64,000 bases of DNA, taken from Armatimonadota bacterium. Its GTDB lineage: Bacteria > Sysuimicrobiota > Sysuimicrobiia > Sysuimicrobiales > Sysuimicrobiaceae. Location of the stretch: NCBI GenBank assembly GCA_025059775.1, contig JANXCW010000004.1:1-64000 (forward strand). Direction: 5' to 3'. Shown here in pieces: positions 35,081 to 43,467 of this stretch (position 1 is the stretch's first letter; each line of letters begins with the position of its first letter). The position numbers and the translations under genes are program-made. The notes below the pieces were generated by a model. It saw only the letters and a program-made list of their open reading frames with translations. It was not told where the DNA came from and did not search any database.

Positions 35081-35877
35081 GTGGCCGGACGTGCAAGCCC
35101 CCATCGTTCAATGGTCCGGCGCTCTACAGGGGCGAGGAGGAGGCGATCGATGAGCACCCATGTAGCCCCGATGAGGATCATGCCCAGCACGATGACCTCC
35201 GTGCGGTAGAAATCCCGGGCTAAGAAGAGCATGTACCCGAGTCCCGCGTTGGTGGCGATGATCTCCGCGGCGATGAGTCCACGCCAGGCGAACCCCATTC
35301 CCGTTCGGATTCCGGTGACGATGTTGGGAAGGGCCCCGGGCAGGAGGACCTCCGTGAGCACCTGCCACGGGTTCGCCCCCAGACTCCGCGCGGCATCCCG
35401 CAGGACCTGCGGGATGCTGGTGACTCCCAGGATGGTGCTGTAGAGCACGATGAAGAAGACCGCGTTGAAGATGATGAAGGTGATGGCGCCGAACCCGTAG
35501 CCGAACCAAAGGGTGGCGAGGGGGATCCAGGCAATGCCCGCCAATACGGAGAAGAACCGGAGGATGGGGGTAAGGAGGGCGGCGATGGTGCGGTTGGTGC
35601 CGATGGCAATCCCAAGGGGAATGCCCGTGGCCACGGCCAGGGAGGCCCCGATTCCCACCCGGCGCAGGCTGGCCCACACGTGGGCCAACAGGGCACCCGT
35701 GCGTGCCTGTGCCTGAAGCGCCTGCACCACATCTCCGGGCGCAGGGAAGACCCGGAGCGGCACATGGGAGATCCGGACAGCCGCCCACCACACCCCCAGG
35801 AGCACGAGGAAGGGACCCACGAACCACGCTGTTTCCCGGAGCCACCTGAGGAAGGGAGCTCGGACCGAAGGTTGCAT
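35077..35877 (-). CDS. ABC transporter permease (SsuC/TauC type), second copy
   Basis: 266 residues, about six membrane helices; EAA loop AARSLGANPWQVLTEVLLPGALPNIVTGIR. Paralogous to the following permease. ATG start with GGAAGGAG upstream, 21 bases after the substrate-binding protein stop. Two different permeases are less common than one homodimeric permease in this transporter group. Confidence 0.88.
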   Translation of the reverse strand: MQPSVRAPFLRWLRETAWFVGPFLVLLGVWWAAVRISHVPLRVFPAPGDVVQALQAQARTGALLAHVWASLRRVGIGASLAVATGIPLGIAIGTNRTIAALLTPILRFFSVLAGIAWIPLATLWFGYGFGAITFIIFNAVFFIVLYSTILGVTSIPQVLRDAARSLGANPWQVLTEVLLPGALPNIVTGIRTGMGFAWRGLIAAEIIATNAGLGYMLFLARDFYRTEVIVLGMILIGATWVLIDRLLLAPVERRTIERWGLARPAT

Positions 35878-35898
35878 CTCTCCTTCCGCAACGGGGCG

Positions 35899-36990
35899 CT
35901 ACGGGCAGCTTCCCCGGAAGACGAACCCCGGACCCACCCGGGCCCGTGGGGGAATGGGAGGGAGATCCTCGAAGAGCTGCGGGTGGCGGCGCATCACGTT
36001 GAGGATGGGTTCGGGCATGAACACCCGGTTGACGTCGAAAGTGCCGGGAATGAATCCCAACCGATGCAGGGTCTGCACCGCGTTGTGTAGGGCCAGGTAG
36101 TTGTAGCAGGAGATCCGGATGTCCACCGTGGGCAGGTTGTTGCGCACCGCCCGGAGCGCGACCTCAGGTCGCAGTCCCGGTAACCAGCGCACGGCGATCA
36201 CCGCGGTCTTCACGGACTCCGCCCGCATGAACTTGTCCGCCTCGGCCCGGGCCGCCAGGAACCGCTCGATGGTCTCCTGGTTGCGTTCCGCCCAAGACCG
36301 CAGGGCAATATTGAACCCCATGAAGCCGATGAATCCGCCGTCCCGGACTACCTCGTAGCTCCCCGGGACGTTCGCAAGGGCGATCACCGGCCACGGATCC
36401 CAGGTGGCGAAAGCGTCTACGGCTCCACCCCGCAGGGCTACAGGCATCTCCGCGGGGGGCGTGTTCACCAGGACGACGTCGTTCACGGCGAGCCGGGCCC
36501 GTTCCAGGATGCCGAGGATGTACAGGTGACTGATGGTCCCAAAGGACACCGCGATCCGCTTTCCACGCAGATCCCGGATGGTCCGAATCCCGCTGCCCTG
36601 ACGGGCCACCAGGGCCATGGTGTGGTCCCCGCCCAGCCGGACCGCGCTGCCGCTGTAGTTCCCGAGAATCACCAAATCCATGCCCCGGAGGACCGCACCG
36701 ATCATGGGGACTCCCACCTGCCCCATTTGGATCTCCCCCGCCTGCAGGGCGTTGAGGAGGTCCACGCCCGTGGGGTACGGCGTGGCGATGGTGACGTCTA
36801 ACCCCCACTTCTCAAAGAGCCCCAGATCCAAGGCCACAGGAACACCCAGCTGGTCAACAGCGGCCACGATCCCTACCCGCAACCGCGTGAGGGCGGGGGC
36901 GGCCTGTGTGACAGGGAGGAAGGCCAGCGCCAGGGCCGCAAGCAGGAGAACGAGGACCGCTCCGGCCCGATTCCAAGACATTCTGTTCAT
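35899..36990 (-). CDS. ABC transporter substrate-binding protein (NMT1/SsuA-like)
   Basis: 363 residues. N-terminal signal peptide: basic MNRMSWNR, hydrophobic core AGAVLVLLLAALALAFL, likely cleavage near TQAAP. Then the periplasmic-binding-type-2 pattern of the NMT1/SsuA group: VDQLGVPVALDLGLFEKWGLDV, LQAGEIQMGQVG, DAFATWDPW. Ligand unknown; relatives bind sulfonates, nitrate, pyrimidine precursors or aromatic acids. ATG chosen for AGGAGGGGATCGGA upstream; it overlaps the kinase stop by 4 bases. Probably a lipid-free exported protein, as no lipobox cysteine is seen. Confidence 0.85.
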   Translation of the reverse strand: MNRMSWNRAGAVLVLLLAALALAFLPVTQAAPALTRLRVGIVAAVDQLGVPVALDLGLFEKWGLDVTIATPYPTGVDLLNALQAGEIQMGQVGVPMIGAVLRGMDLVILGNYSGSAVRLGGDHTMALVARQGSGIRTIRDLRGKRIAVSFGTISHLYILGILERARLAVNDVVLVNTPPAEMPVALRGGAVDAFATWDPWPVIALANVPGSYEVVRDGGFIGFMGFNIALRSWAERNQETIERFLAARAEADKFMRAESVKTAVIAVRWLPGLRPEVALRAVRNNLPTVDIRISCYNYLALHNAVQTLHRLGFIPGTFDVNRVFMPEPILNVMRRHPQLFEDLPPIPPRARVGPGFVFRGSCP

Positions 36991-37952
36991 TCCGATCCCC
37001 TCCTTCCTGTAGCATGCTGTCCTTCTCGCAGAAAGGCTTCCACTCTGGCCAAGGGGGGAAGCGCGGCCACGGCCCCCAAGCCGCACACCGCCAGGGCCCC
37101 CACCGCGTTCGCGAACCGCGCGGCCTCCTGAAGGGAAGCTCCCTGCGTCCACTTCACCAGGAAGGCTGCGTCGAAGGCGTCTCCCCCTCCCGTGGTGTCC
37201 ACGGGCTGCACGGGATACGCGGGGAGGCGAACCCGGGTTCCCGAGGCGTCTGTGACCAAACAGCCCTGCTCCCCCATCTTCAGGGCCACCAGGCGCGGTC
37301 CCCGTTCGAGGAGCCGTTCCACCAGTACTTCGGGAGAGCAGGTGTCGTCCAGGTAGGCGGCGTCCTCCAGGCTGAGGAAGACGAGATCGGCCTGCGGCAG
37401 GATGGCGTGGGCTGCCGCCCGGAGTTCCGGGAGGGGAAGCAGCCGGGGCCGGAGGTTCAGGTCGTAGCTCACCGTGACCCCACCTGCCCGTGCGATGGCC
37501 ACGGCGGCCTCCACCGCGGCTCGCGCGGTGGGCGAGATGGCCTGGGTGATGCCGCTCGTATGGAGCACCCGGGCGTCCCCCACATACTTGGGATCCACGT
37601 CCTCAGGGCACAGGCGACTCGCCGCGGAGCCCTTTCGGTAGTACGCGAAGGCATGCCGCCCCATGGCGTCGAAGCTGATGAAGTAGATCCCCGTGTATCC
37701 CTCCGGATCCACCACCACCTGGGAGCGGTCTACCCCTTCCCGGTCCCACAAGGTGAGCAGGGAGCGCCCGAACTCGTCTTGGCCCACCCGGGTGATACAT
37801 CCTGCGGACATCCCCAGGCGCGCGGCGGCTACCGCCACGTTGTTGGTGTCCCCGCCCCATCCGCGGCGGAAGGTGGTGACCTCCTCCAAGGGCCCTTTCT
37901 CCAGGGCCGCGAACTCCACCATGGGCTCTCCCAGCGTGACCAGTTCCGGCAC
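36987..37952 (-). CDS. PfkB-family sugar kinase (2-keto-3-deoxygluconate kinase-like)
   Basis: 321 residues. PfkB signatures: N-terminal GGDTNNVAVAAARLG and the ATP/anion-hole motif DTTGGGDAFDAAFL with the catalytic aspartate. The N-terminal GEPMVEF and SGITQAIS recall 2-keto-3-deoxygluconate kinases. It stands between the RraA-like gene and a transporter of a kind not usually used for sugars, so the real substrate is open. Stop overlaps the binding-protein start by 4 bases. Confidence 0.82.
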   Translation of the reverse strand: MPELVTLGEPMVEFAALEKGPLEEVTTFRRGWGGDTNNVAVAAARLGMSAGCITRVGQDEFGRSLLTLWDREGVDRSQVVVDPEGYTGIYFISFDAMGRHAFAYYRKGSAASRLCPEDVDPKYVGDARVLHTSGITQAISPTARAAVEAAVAIARAGGVTVSYDLNLRPRLLPLPELRAAAHAILPQADLVFLSLEDAAYLDDTCSPEVLVERLLERGPRLVALKMGEQGCLVTDASGTRVRLPAYPVQPVDTTGGGDAFDAAFLVKWTQGASLQEAARFANAVGALAVCGLGAVAALPPLARVEAFLREGQHATGRRGSE

Positions 37953-37965
37953 CCTTCCTCCTAAA

Positions 37966-38643
37966 CTAGATGCGTCCGAGCTCCTCCAGGGCGCGTCGGA
38001 TGGATCCCAGCTCCCGGATCCGGGCGCTCATGCGCCGCTCCGTCTCCTCGATCTCCAAGGCCACCGCCAGGACTTCCGCGGCGTGCTCCTGGGGTACCAC
38101 CACCACACCGTCCGCGTCTCCCACCAGGATGTCTCCGGGCCGTACCAGGACTCCTCCACACAGAATCGGGATTCCCCGGGCCAGGCTGGCGTAGCGTCCC
38201 ACGGTGGTGGCGGGCACCACGCTGCGGGCGAACACGGGAAAGCCCAGCTGGCGGATCTCCTCCACATCCCGCACCCCCCCGTCCAGCACGGCTCCCCCAA
38301 GCCCCCGGACCACCGCCGCCGTGGCCATCAGTCCGCCCAGACAGGCGACATCCCGGGCGGGCGCAGGATCCACCATTCCGATCACGAGGATGCTTCCCGG
38401 AGGAGCGGTGTCGATGGCCTCCAGGGCGTGCTGCGGGGGCCCCGCCTGGAGACCGGGCCCCTCCAGGACCGTCACCGCGGGCCCCACCAGCTTTCCCGGT
38501 ACCACGGGCTTGATCTCGTGGGACATGAAGCCCGGACGGTGCACCACCCGATCCACGGCATCCGCCACGGAGGGCGTGGTGATGGAACGAAATCCCTCGA
38601 GGATCTCCGACAGAGGGGCTTCCGGATGTTCTGCGGGGGACAT
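37966..38643 (-). CDS. RraA-like / 4-hydroxy-4-methyl-2-oxoglutarate aldolase family protein
   Basis: 225 residues. RraA-fold landmarks: TPSVADAVDR, VGPAVTVLE, GGLMATAAVVRGLGGAVLDGGVRDVEEI (the GGx...DG-RD metal/pyruvate site) and DILVGDADGVVVVP. Family members are class II pyruvate aldolases or oxaloacetate decarboxylases; true RraA inhibitors lack the aldolase residues, whereas G...RD and D are present here. Two ATGs compete: 38649 touches the AGGAGG with no spacer, 38643 has 6 bases, so 38643 is chosen. First gene of the kinase/ABC operon. Confidence 0.8.
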   Translation of the reverse strand: MSPAEHPEAPLSEILEGFRSITTPSVADAVDRVVHRPGFMSHEIKPVVPGKLVGPAVTVLEGPGLQAGPPQHALEAIDTAPPGSILVIGMVDPAPARDVACLGGLMATAAVVRGLGGAVLDGGVRDVEEIRQLGFPVFARSVVPATTVGRYASLARGIPILCGGVLVRPGDILVGDADGVVVVPQEHAAEVLAVALEIEETERRMSARIRELGSIRRALEELGRI

Positions 38644-38713
38644 CGTCATCCTCCTGGAGGTCCGTGCGAGATCCGGGGGATCCAGATTCCCACGTCCCCG
38701 GCTAGTGGGTTTC

Positions 38714-38728
38714 GTCCGTATTACGGAC
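38714..38728. promoter_or_regulatory. Perfect palindrome, candidate operator
   Basis: GTCCGTA-T-TACGGAC, 7+1+7, in the intergenic region between the divergent RraA-like operon and the HAD gene, flanked by T-rich and A-rich sides. It lies about 25-40 bases downstream of the likely start site of the minus-strand operon, a position suited to repression. The shape is like sites of IclR or GntR regulators, but no such regulator gene is nearby. Confidence 0.55.
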
Positions 38729-38751
38729 AAAAAGATCATTTTTGCAGCTCT

Positions 38752-38781
38752 ACGGTAGCCCAGGCTTCGGATCCGTGTCAA
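38752..38781 (-). promoter_or_regulatory. Possible promoter of the RraA-kinase-ABC operon
   Basis: On the minus strand TTGACA (38781-38776), 18-base spacer, TACCGT (38757-38752). Perfect -35, weak -10. Confidence 0.4.
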
Positions 38782-38825
38782 CGCGCCCCCCGAGGGGGAC
38801 GCCTGTGGGCAGAAGGCGCACCTTG

Positions 38826-38831
38826 TACAAT
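38826..38831 (+). promoter_or_regulatory. -10-like hexamer before the HAD gene
   Basis: TACAAT within TTGTACAATAG, 49 bases before the GTG start. The -35 position (CTGTGG) is poor. Confidence 0.3.
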
Positions 38832-38879
38832 AGCCCCGTGGCGAGCTGGGTTCCGTGAGGGAAAGCGGAGGGATACGCG

Positions 38880-39587
38880 GTGGGCATTCGGGCGGTCCTG
38901 TTGGATGCAGGGCATACCCTCCTGGAGGGGCGACCCTCCTGGTTCGACATCTGGGAGGAAGCGCTTGCGGCCTTCGACGTGGCCCTCGATCGTGAGGCGC
39001 TCCAGCGGGCGTACGCGCGGGCGAGCGACCTATTTGCCCCGCTCGCGCCAGATCAGATCAACCCGGAGGTAGAGCGGCGGTTCCTGCGGGAGATGATCGC
39101 CCACCTGCAGGTTCCGGGGCGAGAGGAGGAGCTGGCGGAGCGCATGCATCGGATCCTGGCGGAGGTGCGTCCCGAGTACACCCCATACCCTGAGGTCCCG
39201 CGGGTCCTGGAGGAGCTGCGGCGCCGCGGGTACCGGCTTGGGGTGGTCTCCAACTGGGAGCCGGATCTGCCGGACGTACTGCGCCGGGTGGGGCTGCTGG
39301 ACGCCTTTGAGGTGGTGGTGGCGAGCGCCGTGGTGGGGGCCGCCAAACCCGATCCCCGCATCTTCCGGGTGGCCCTGGACGCCCTCCGGTTGGAGCCGCA
39401 CTTGAGCGTGCACGTGGGCGACTCCTACGAGGCGGACGTTCAGGGAGCCCGGGCGGCGGGGATCCACCCGGTTCTGCTGGATCGGGACTACGTGTATCAG
39501 CACTCCGATGTCCCCCTCATCCGGACCCTCGAGGAACTCCTCCCCTTGCTGGAGAAACACGCCTCCGGCGGCGGGAATGACGGTTGA
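38880..39587 (+). CDS. HAD-superfamily hydrolase
   Basis: 235 residues with the four HAD motifs: DAGHTLLE (nucleophile D9; the usual second Asp is G, as in HDHD3-like members), VVSNWE (motif II Ser), the lysine in AAKPDPRIF and HVGDSYEADVQGA (motif IV). Helical cap between about 20 and 90. Substrate unknown; phosphatase or haloacid dehalogenase-like. GTG start with a weak ribosome site. The last 11 bases overlap the RmuC-like gene. Confidence 0.8.
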   Translation: MGIRAVLLDAGHTLLEGRPSWFDIWEEALAAFDVALDREALQRAYARASDLFAPLAPDQINPEVERRFLREMIAHLQVPGREEELAERMHRILAEVRPEYTPYPEVPRVLEELRRRGYRLGVVSNWEPDLPDVLRRVGLLDAFEVVVASAVVGAAKPDPRIFRVALDALRLEPHLSVHVGDSYEADVQGARAAGIHPVLLDRDYVYQHSDVPLIRTLEELLPLLEKHASGGGNDG

Positions 39588-40503
39588 TCCGCTGATCTTC
39601 GGGATGGCCCTCGCGGGGCTCGGCATCCTCCTCCTGCTCCTCGTGCGTCTGGAGATCCGGCTGGCAGGCCTTGCCTCCGCCATCTCCCAGCACTCCGGAG
39701 ATCCCCTGCGGAGGACAGCGGAGCAGTTGGGAGCTCTCCACGCCACCCTGGAAGGGGTGACCCGACAGGTGGAACGGCTGGTCATGGTGGAGCGCAGCCT
39801 GCTGGAGGTGGAAGAGGACGTGGGCAAGCTGGTGTCCGCCCTGCTCGGCCGGGGCGGGGGGCGGCTTGGCGAACGATGGATGGAGGCGCATCTGAGCTGG
39901 CTCCCGGAGGGCTGGATTCGGGAGCGGGTGCGCATGGGGGGCGGGGAGGTGGAGTTCGCCCTGGTGCTCCCCGGAGGCCTTCTGGTGCCACTGGACAGCA
40001 AGCTGGTGGCTCCGGAGCTCCTGTCCGCCTGGGAGGCCGCGGATGAGGTGGCCCGTCGGGAGGTGGAGCGGCGGCTGGTACGATCCGTCCGGGAGCGAGC
40101 TCAGGAGATCGCCCAACGCTACCTGCTGGACCCCTCCTGTGCGGGGTTCGGGGTGGCCGTGGTTCCGGATCCCGTCTACGCCCTGTGCCGCAGCGCCCTG
40201 CGCGACCTGGTCTCGGACCGGGTCGTTCTCGTACCGTACACCCTCCTGGCTCCCTTCGTGGCGAGTCTATACCTCCTGGGACAGCGGATGGGACTTGGCG
40301 GGTTGGGACAGGGGGAGCGCAGGCTGGGGGCGGTGCGGGATGCGGTGCGCGCGGCGGAGAGGGAACTGGAGCGCATGGGACCGGAGGTGGCCGCCGTCTC
40401 CAACCAGCGCGTCCGGGCCCTGGAGCACTTGCGCCAGGCGTCCCGGGCGCTAGAACCGAAAGTGGGAGGGGCGGAAAATCGTATGGAGGAGGGAGAACCA
40501 TGA
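39577..40503 (+). CDS. RmuC-like DNA recombination protein
   Basis: 308 residues. N-terminal membrane anchor (PLIFGMALAGLGILLLLLV, about residues 5-23), a coiled-coil stretch (about 25-85), then the RmuC nuclease-like core: GRLGERWMEAHLSWL, VEFALVLPGGLLVPLDSKL (the D-S-K of the PD-(D/E)XK-type fold) and VVPDPVYALC. C-terminal coiled coil. RmuC proteins limit rearrangements between inverted repeats; mechanism poorly known. ATG overlaps the HAD gene end; the stop overlaps fumC (ATGA). Confidence 0.75.
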   Translation: MTVDPLIFGMALAGLGILLLLLVRLEIRLAGLASAISQHSGDPLRRTAEQLGALHATLEGVTRQVERLVMVERSLLEVEEDVGKLVSALLGRGGGRLGERWMEAHLSWLPEGWIRERVRMGGGEVEFALVLPGGLLVPLDSKLVAPELLSAWEAADEVARREVERRLVRSVRERAQEIAQRYLLDPSCAGFGVAVVPDPVYALCRSALRDLVSDRVVLVPYTLLAPFVASLYLLGQRMGLGGLGQGERRLGAVRDAVRAAERELERMGPEVAAVSNQRVRALEHLRQASRALEPKVGGAENRMEEGEP

Positions 40504-41921
40504 GGGAGGACCGAGCCCGTGTGCGCGTGGAGCGGGATTCCCTGGGCGAGATGGAGGTCCCCGCGGAAGCCCTGTACGGCGCCAGCACCCAGCGGGCCGT
40601 GCTGAACTTTCCCATCAGCGGCTTGCGGTTTCCCCGGGCCTTTTTGCGGGCCCTGGGGCTCCTCAAGCGGTACGCGGCGGAGGTCAACGGGGAGCTGGGG
40701 CTACTGGATGCACGGGTGGCACAGGCCATCGCTCAAGCGGCCCAGGAGGTGGCCGACGGGCGGTGGGACGACCAGTTCGTGGTGGACATCTTCCAGACCG
40801 GAAGCGGAACCTCCACGAACATGAACGCCAACGAGGTGATCGCAAACCGTGCCACGGAGCTCCTCGGGGGGCAGCGGGGCAGTAAGCTCGTGCACCCTAA
40901 CGACCACGTGAACCTGGGACAGTCCAGCAACGACGTCATCCCCACCGTCATCCACCTTGCGGTCCTGATGTTGCTCCGGGACGAGCTCCGTCCAGCCCTG
41001 CAGGAACTCCTCCTGGCCTTTCGGCAGAAGGCGGAGGAATTTATGCCCATCATCAAAACCGGCCGCACCCACCTCATGGACGCCACGCCCATCCGGCTGG
41101 GACAGGAGTTCTTGGGATATGCCGGACAGGTTGAGCGGGCCCTGCGCCGTCTGCAGAAGGCGGAGGAGGAGCTCTGCGAGCTGCCGCTGGGAGGAACGGC
41201 GGTGGGCACGGGGATCGGGGCGCATCCGGAGTTCGCCCGCAGGGTCATTGCCCGCCTCTCGGAGGCGTTGAGGATGCCCTTGCGGGAGACGGACAACCAC
41301 TTCCAGGCCCAGGCGTGCCTGGATGCCGTGGTGTTCTGTAGCGGTGCCCTGCGGGCGTATGCCACCGCCCTCATGAAGATCGCGAACGACATCCGGTGGA
41401 TGGGCTCTGGTCCGCACGCGGGCCTTGCTGAGCTGGAGCTCCCGGCGGTCCAGCCGGGGTCCTCCATCATGCCCGGCAAGGTCAATCCCGTGATCCCGGA
41501 ATCCGTGATCCAGGTTTGCGCGCACGTGCTGGGCAACGACCTCGTGGTGGCCGTGGGCAACTCCTGGGGAAACTTTGAGCTGAACACCATGATGCCCGTG
41601 ATGGCCCACAACCTCCTGGAGGCCGTCACCGTGCTGGCCAACGCCAGCCGGAACTTCGCCCGGCAGTGTGTGGCGGGACTGCGGGCCACGGGCCGTGGGC
41701 CGGAGACCGTGGAGCGGGGACTCATGCTCGCTACCGCCCTGGCACCCGTGGTGGGCTACGACGCCGCGGCGAAGATCGCCCAGGAAGCCGCCCGGACAGG
41801 GCGCACCATCCGGGAGGTGGCTCGGGAGCGCACCGGCCTCTCAGAGGACGAACTGGCCCGAATCCTGGATCCCGCCAGGATGACGGAACCGGGCCGGGCC
41901 ATGGCAGGGACTGGGGGATGA
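40500..41921 (+). CDS. fumC: Fumarate hydratase class II
   Basis: Reversibly hydrates fumarate to L-malate; oxygen-stable, metal-free. 473 residues. Landmarks: FQTGSGTSTNMNANEVIANRA, HPNDHVNLGQSSNDVIPT, TGRTHLMDATPIRLGQEF and the signature GSSIMPGKVNPVI with the mobile-loop serine. ATG 40500 overlaps the RmuC stop by 4 bases, with GGAGGGAG upstream. The wording of the fumarase/aspartase signature with NANEVIANRA favours fumarase over aspartate ammonia-lyase. Confidence 0.93.
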   Translation: MREDRARVRVERDSLGEMEVPAEALYGASTQRAVLNFPISGLRFPRAFLRALGLLKRYAAEVNGELGLLDARVAQAIAQAAQEVADGRWDDQFVVDIFQTGSGTSTNMNANEVIANRATELLGGQRGSKLVHPNDHVNLGQSSNDVIPTVIHLAVLMLLRDELRPALQELLLAFRQKAEEFMPIIKTGRTHLMDATPIRLGQEFLGYAGQVERALRRLQKAEEELCELPLGGTAVGTGIGAHPEFARRVIARLSEALRMPLRETDNHFQAQACLDAVVFCSGALRAYATALMKIANDIRWMGSGPHAGLAELELPAVQPGSSIMPGKVNPVIPESVIQVCAHVLGNDLVVAVGNSWGNFELNTMMPVMAHNLLEAVTVLANASRNFARQCVAGLRATGRGPETVERGLMLATALAPVVGYDAAAKIAQEAARTGRTIREVARERTGLSEDELARILDPARMTEPGRAMAGTGG

Positions 41922-42535
41922 GGGAGGCCCCAGAAGCTTCCTTCTGGTCCGTGCTCTCCGGGAGACGGTCCGTGCGGTTCTACACCCCCGACCGCCTTCC
42001 ACAGGGCGTGGTGGAGCGGTTGCTCCTGGCTGCCATCCTGGCCCCTTCTGCCCATAACGCTCAGCCGTGGCGGTTCGTGGTGCTCCAGGATCTGCGGACC
42101 CGTAGACGCCTCGTGGAGGCCATGGCCCGGCGGTGGGAACGGGAGATGCGGGAGCGGGGGATAGATGAGAAGGTAATCCAGGTGGAGGTGCGGTTCTCCC
42201 TGGAGCGCTTCACCGCGGCCCCGCTCCTGGTGATGCCCTGCCTCACCATGGAGGGCATGGATGTGTACCCCCGCCCCCACCAGCGGCGGGCGGAGCACAC
42301 CATGGCCGTGCAGAGCGTGGCCGCGGCCATCCAGAACCTGCTCCTGGCGGCCCATGCCCTGGGGTTGGGAGCCTGCTGGTGCTGCGCGCCCCTGTTCTGC
42401 CAGGGACTCGTGCGCCGGATCCTCCGGTTGCCGCGCACTTGGGAGCCCCAGGCCCTCATCACCATCGGGTACCCCCGACACCACCCGCCCCTTCCCCCCC
42501 GGAAGGCCCTGGAGGAGGTCCTGTGGGTGATCTAG
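41918..42535 (+). CDS. Nitroreductase-family FMN protein, probable dehydro-F420-0 reductase
   Basis: 205 residues, nitroreductase fold: SVLSGRRSVRFYTPDRLP, AAILAPSAHNAQPWRFVVL and AVQSVAAAIQNLLLAAHALGLGACW. The second block resembles the C-terminal domain of actinobacterial FbiB, which reduces dehydro-F420-0 to F420-0. Its place, overlapping cofD by 13 bases and followed by cofC, supports that role. If right, the phospho-donor is probably phosphoenolpyruvate rather than 2-phospholactate. ATG overlaps the fumC stop by 4 bases. Another FMN reductase function remains possible. Confidence 0.72.
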   Translation: MREAPEASFWSVLSGRRSVRFYTPDRLPQGVVERLLLAAILAPSAHNAQPWRFVVLQDLRTRRRLVEAMARRWEREMRERGIDEKVIQVEVRFSLERFTAAPLLVMPCLTMEGMDVYPRPHQRRAEHTMAVQSVAAAIQNLLLAAHALGLGACWCCAPLFCQGLVRRILRLPRTWEPQALITIGYPRHHPPLPPRKALEEVLWVI

Positions 42536-43464
42536 TAGTCCTCCTGTCCGGGGGTGGCGGAGGTGCAAAGCTCGCCGAGGGCTTGGCCGCTCTCCTGTCT
42601 CCGGAGCGACTGGTGATTGTAGGCAACACGGGGGACGACCTCGACTGGTACGGGCTGCGCATCTGCCCCGACCTGGATACCCTGCTCTATACCCTGGCCG
42701 GGGAAGTAGATCCACGGCGGGGATGGGGAATCCGGGGAGACACCTTCGCGGTTCTGGAGCGGCTCGCGGCGTACGGCGAAGATCCGTGGTTCCGGGTGGG
42801 AGACCGAGACCTGGCCACCGCTTTGGTGCGCACCGCCTGGCTCGAGCAGGGAATGCGGCTCACGGAGGTCATGCAGCGGCTTGGCCGGGCGCTGGGCGTG
42901 CCCTACCGGATCCTGCCGATGACCGATGATCCCGTGCGTACGATGATCCAGACGCCACAAGGGGAGATGGATTTCCAGACGTACTTCGTGCGGCGGGGCC
43001 ACCGGGATTCGGTGCAGGGGATCCGGTTCGCGGGCATCGAGGAGGCCCGCCCAACTCCAGAGGTCCTGGAAGCCCTCGAGGATGCCGGGATCATCCTGCT
43101 CGGTCCTTCCAATCCGTTCGTGAGCATCGGTCCCATCCTGGCGGTTCCGGGAATCCGGAACGCCATCCGGCGCAGCCCCGCCCGAAAGGCAGCCATCAGC
43201 CCTCTCGTGGCAGGTCAGGCCCTCAAGGGCCCCGCGGACGCCATGATGCGGACCCTCGGCCACCGACCCGACGCGGTGGGGGTGGCAGCGCTCTACAGGG
43301 ATCTCGTGGAGGTGTTTATCCTGGATGCTGTGGATGCGGCGTTGGCTCCCGAGGTGGAGCGGATGGGACTGCGGGCGGTGGTGGCCGAGACGGTGATGCG
43401 AACCCCGGAGGACCGACGGGTGCTTGCCCGGCACCTCCTGGAGATGATGGAAGTCCGAGAATAG
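42523..43464 (+). CDS. cofD: 2-phospho-L-lactate (or PEP) transferase
   Basis: Transfers the activated phospho-three-carbon unit onto the deazaflavin Fo to make (dehydro-)F420-0; called FbiA in actinobacteria. 313 residues. Landmarks: N-terminal VVLLSGGGGGAKLAEGL, VGNTGDDLDWYGLRICPDLDTLLYTLAG, WFRVGDRDLAT, LPMTDDPVRTMI and GPSNPFVSIGPIL. GTG 42523 with GGAGGAGGTCCT upstream, starting inside the nitroreductase gene; the frame is open upstream but without family similarity. Confidence 0.93.
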   Translation: MGDLVVLLSGGGGGAKLAEGLAALLSPERLVIVGNTGDDLDWYGLRICPDLDTLLYTLAGEVDPRRGWGIRGDTFAVLERLAAYGEDPWFRVGDRDLATALVRTAWLEQGMRLTEVMQRLGRALGVPYRILPMTDDPVRTMIQTPQGEMDFQTYFVRRGHRDSVQGIRFAGIEEARPTPEVLEALEDAGIILLGPSNPFVSIGPILAVPGIRNAIRRSPARKAAISPLVAGQALKGPADAMMRTLGHRPDAVGVAALYRDLVEVFILDAVDAALAPEVERMGLRAVVAETVMRTPEDRRVLARHLLEMMEVRE

Positions 43465-43467
43465 CCG

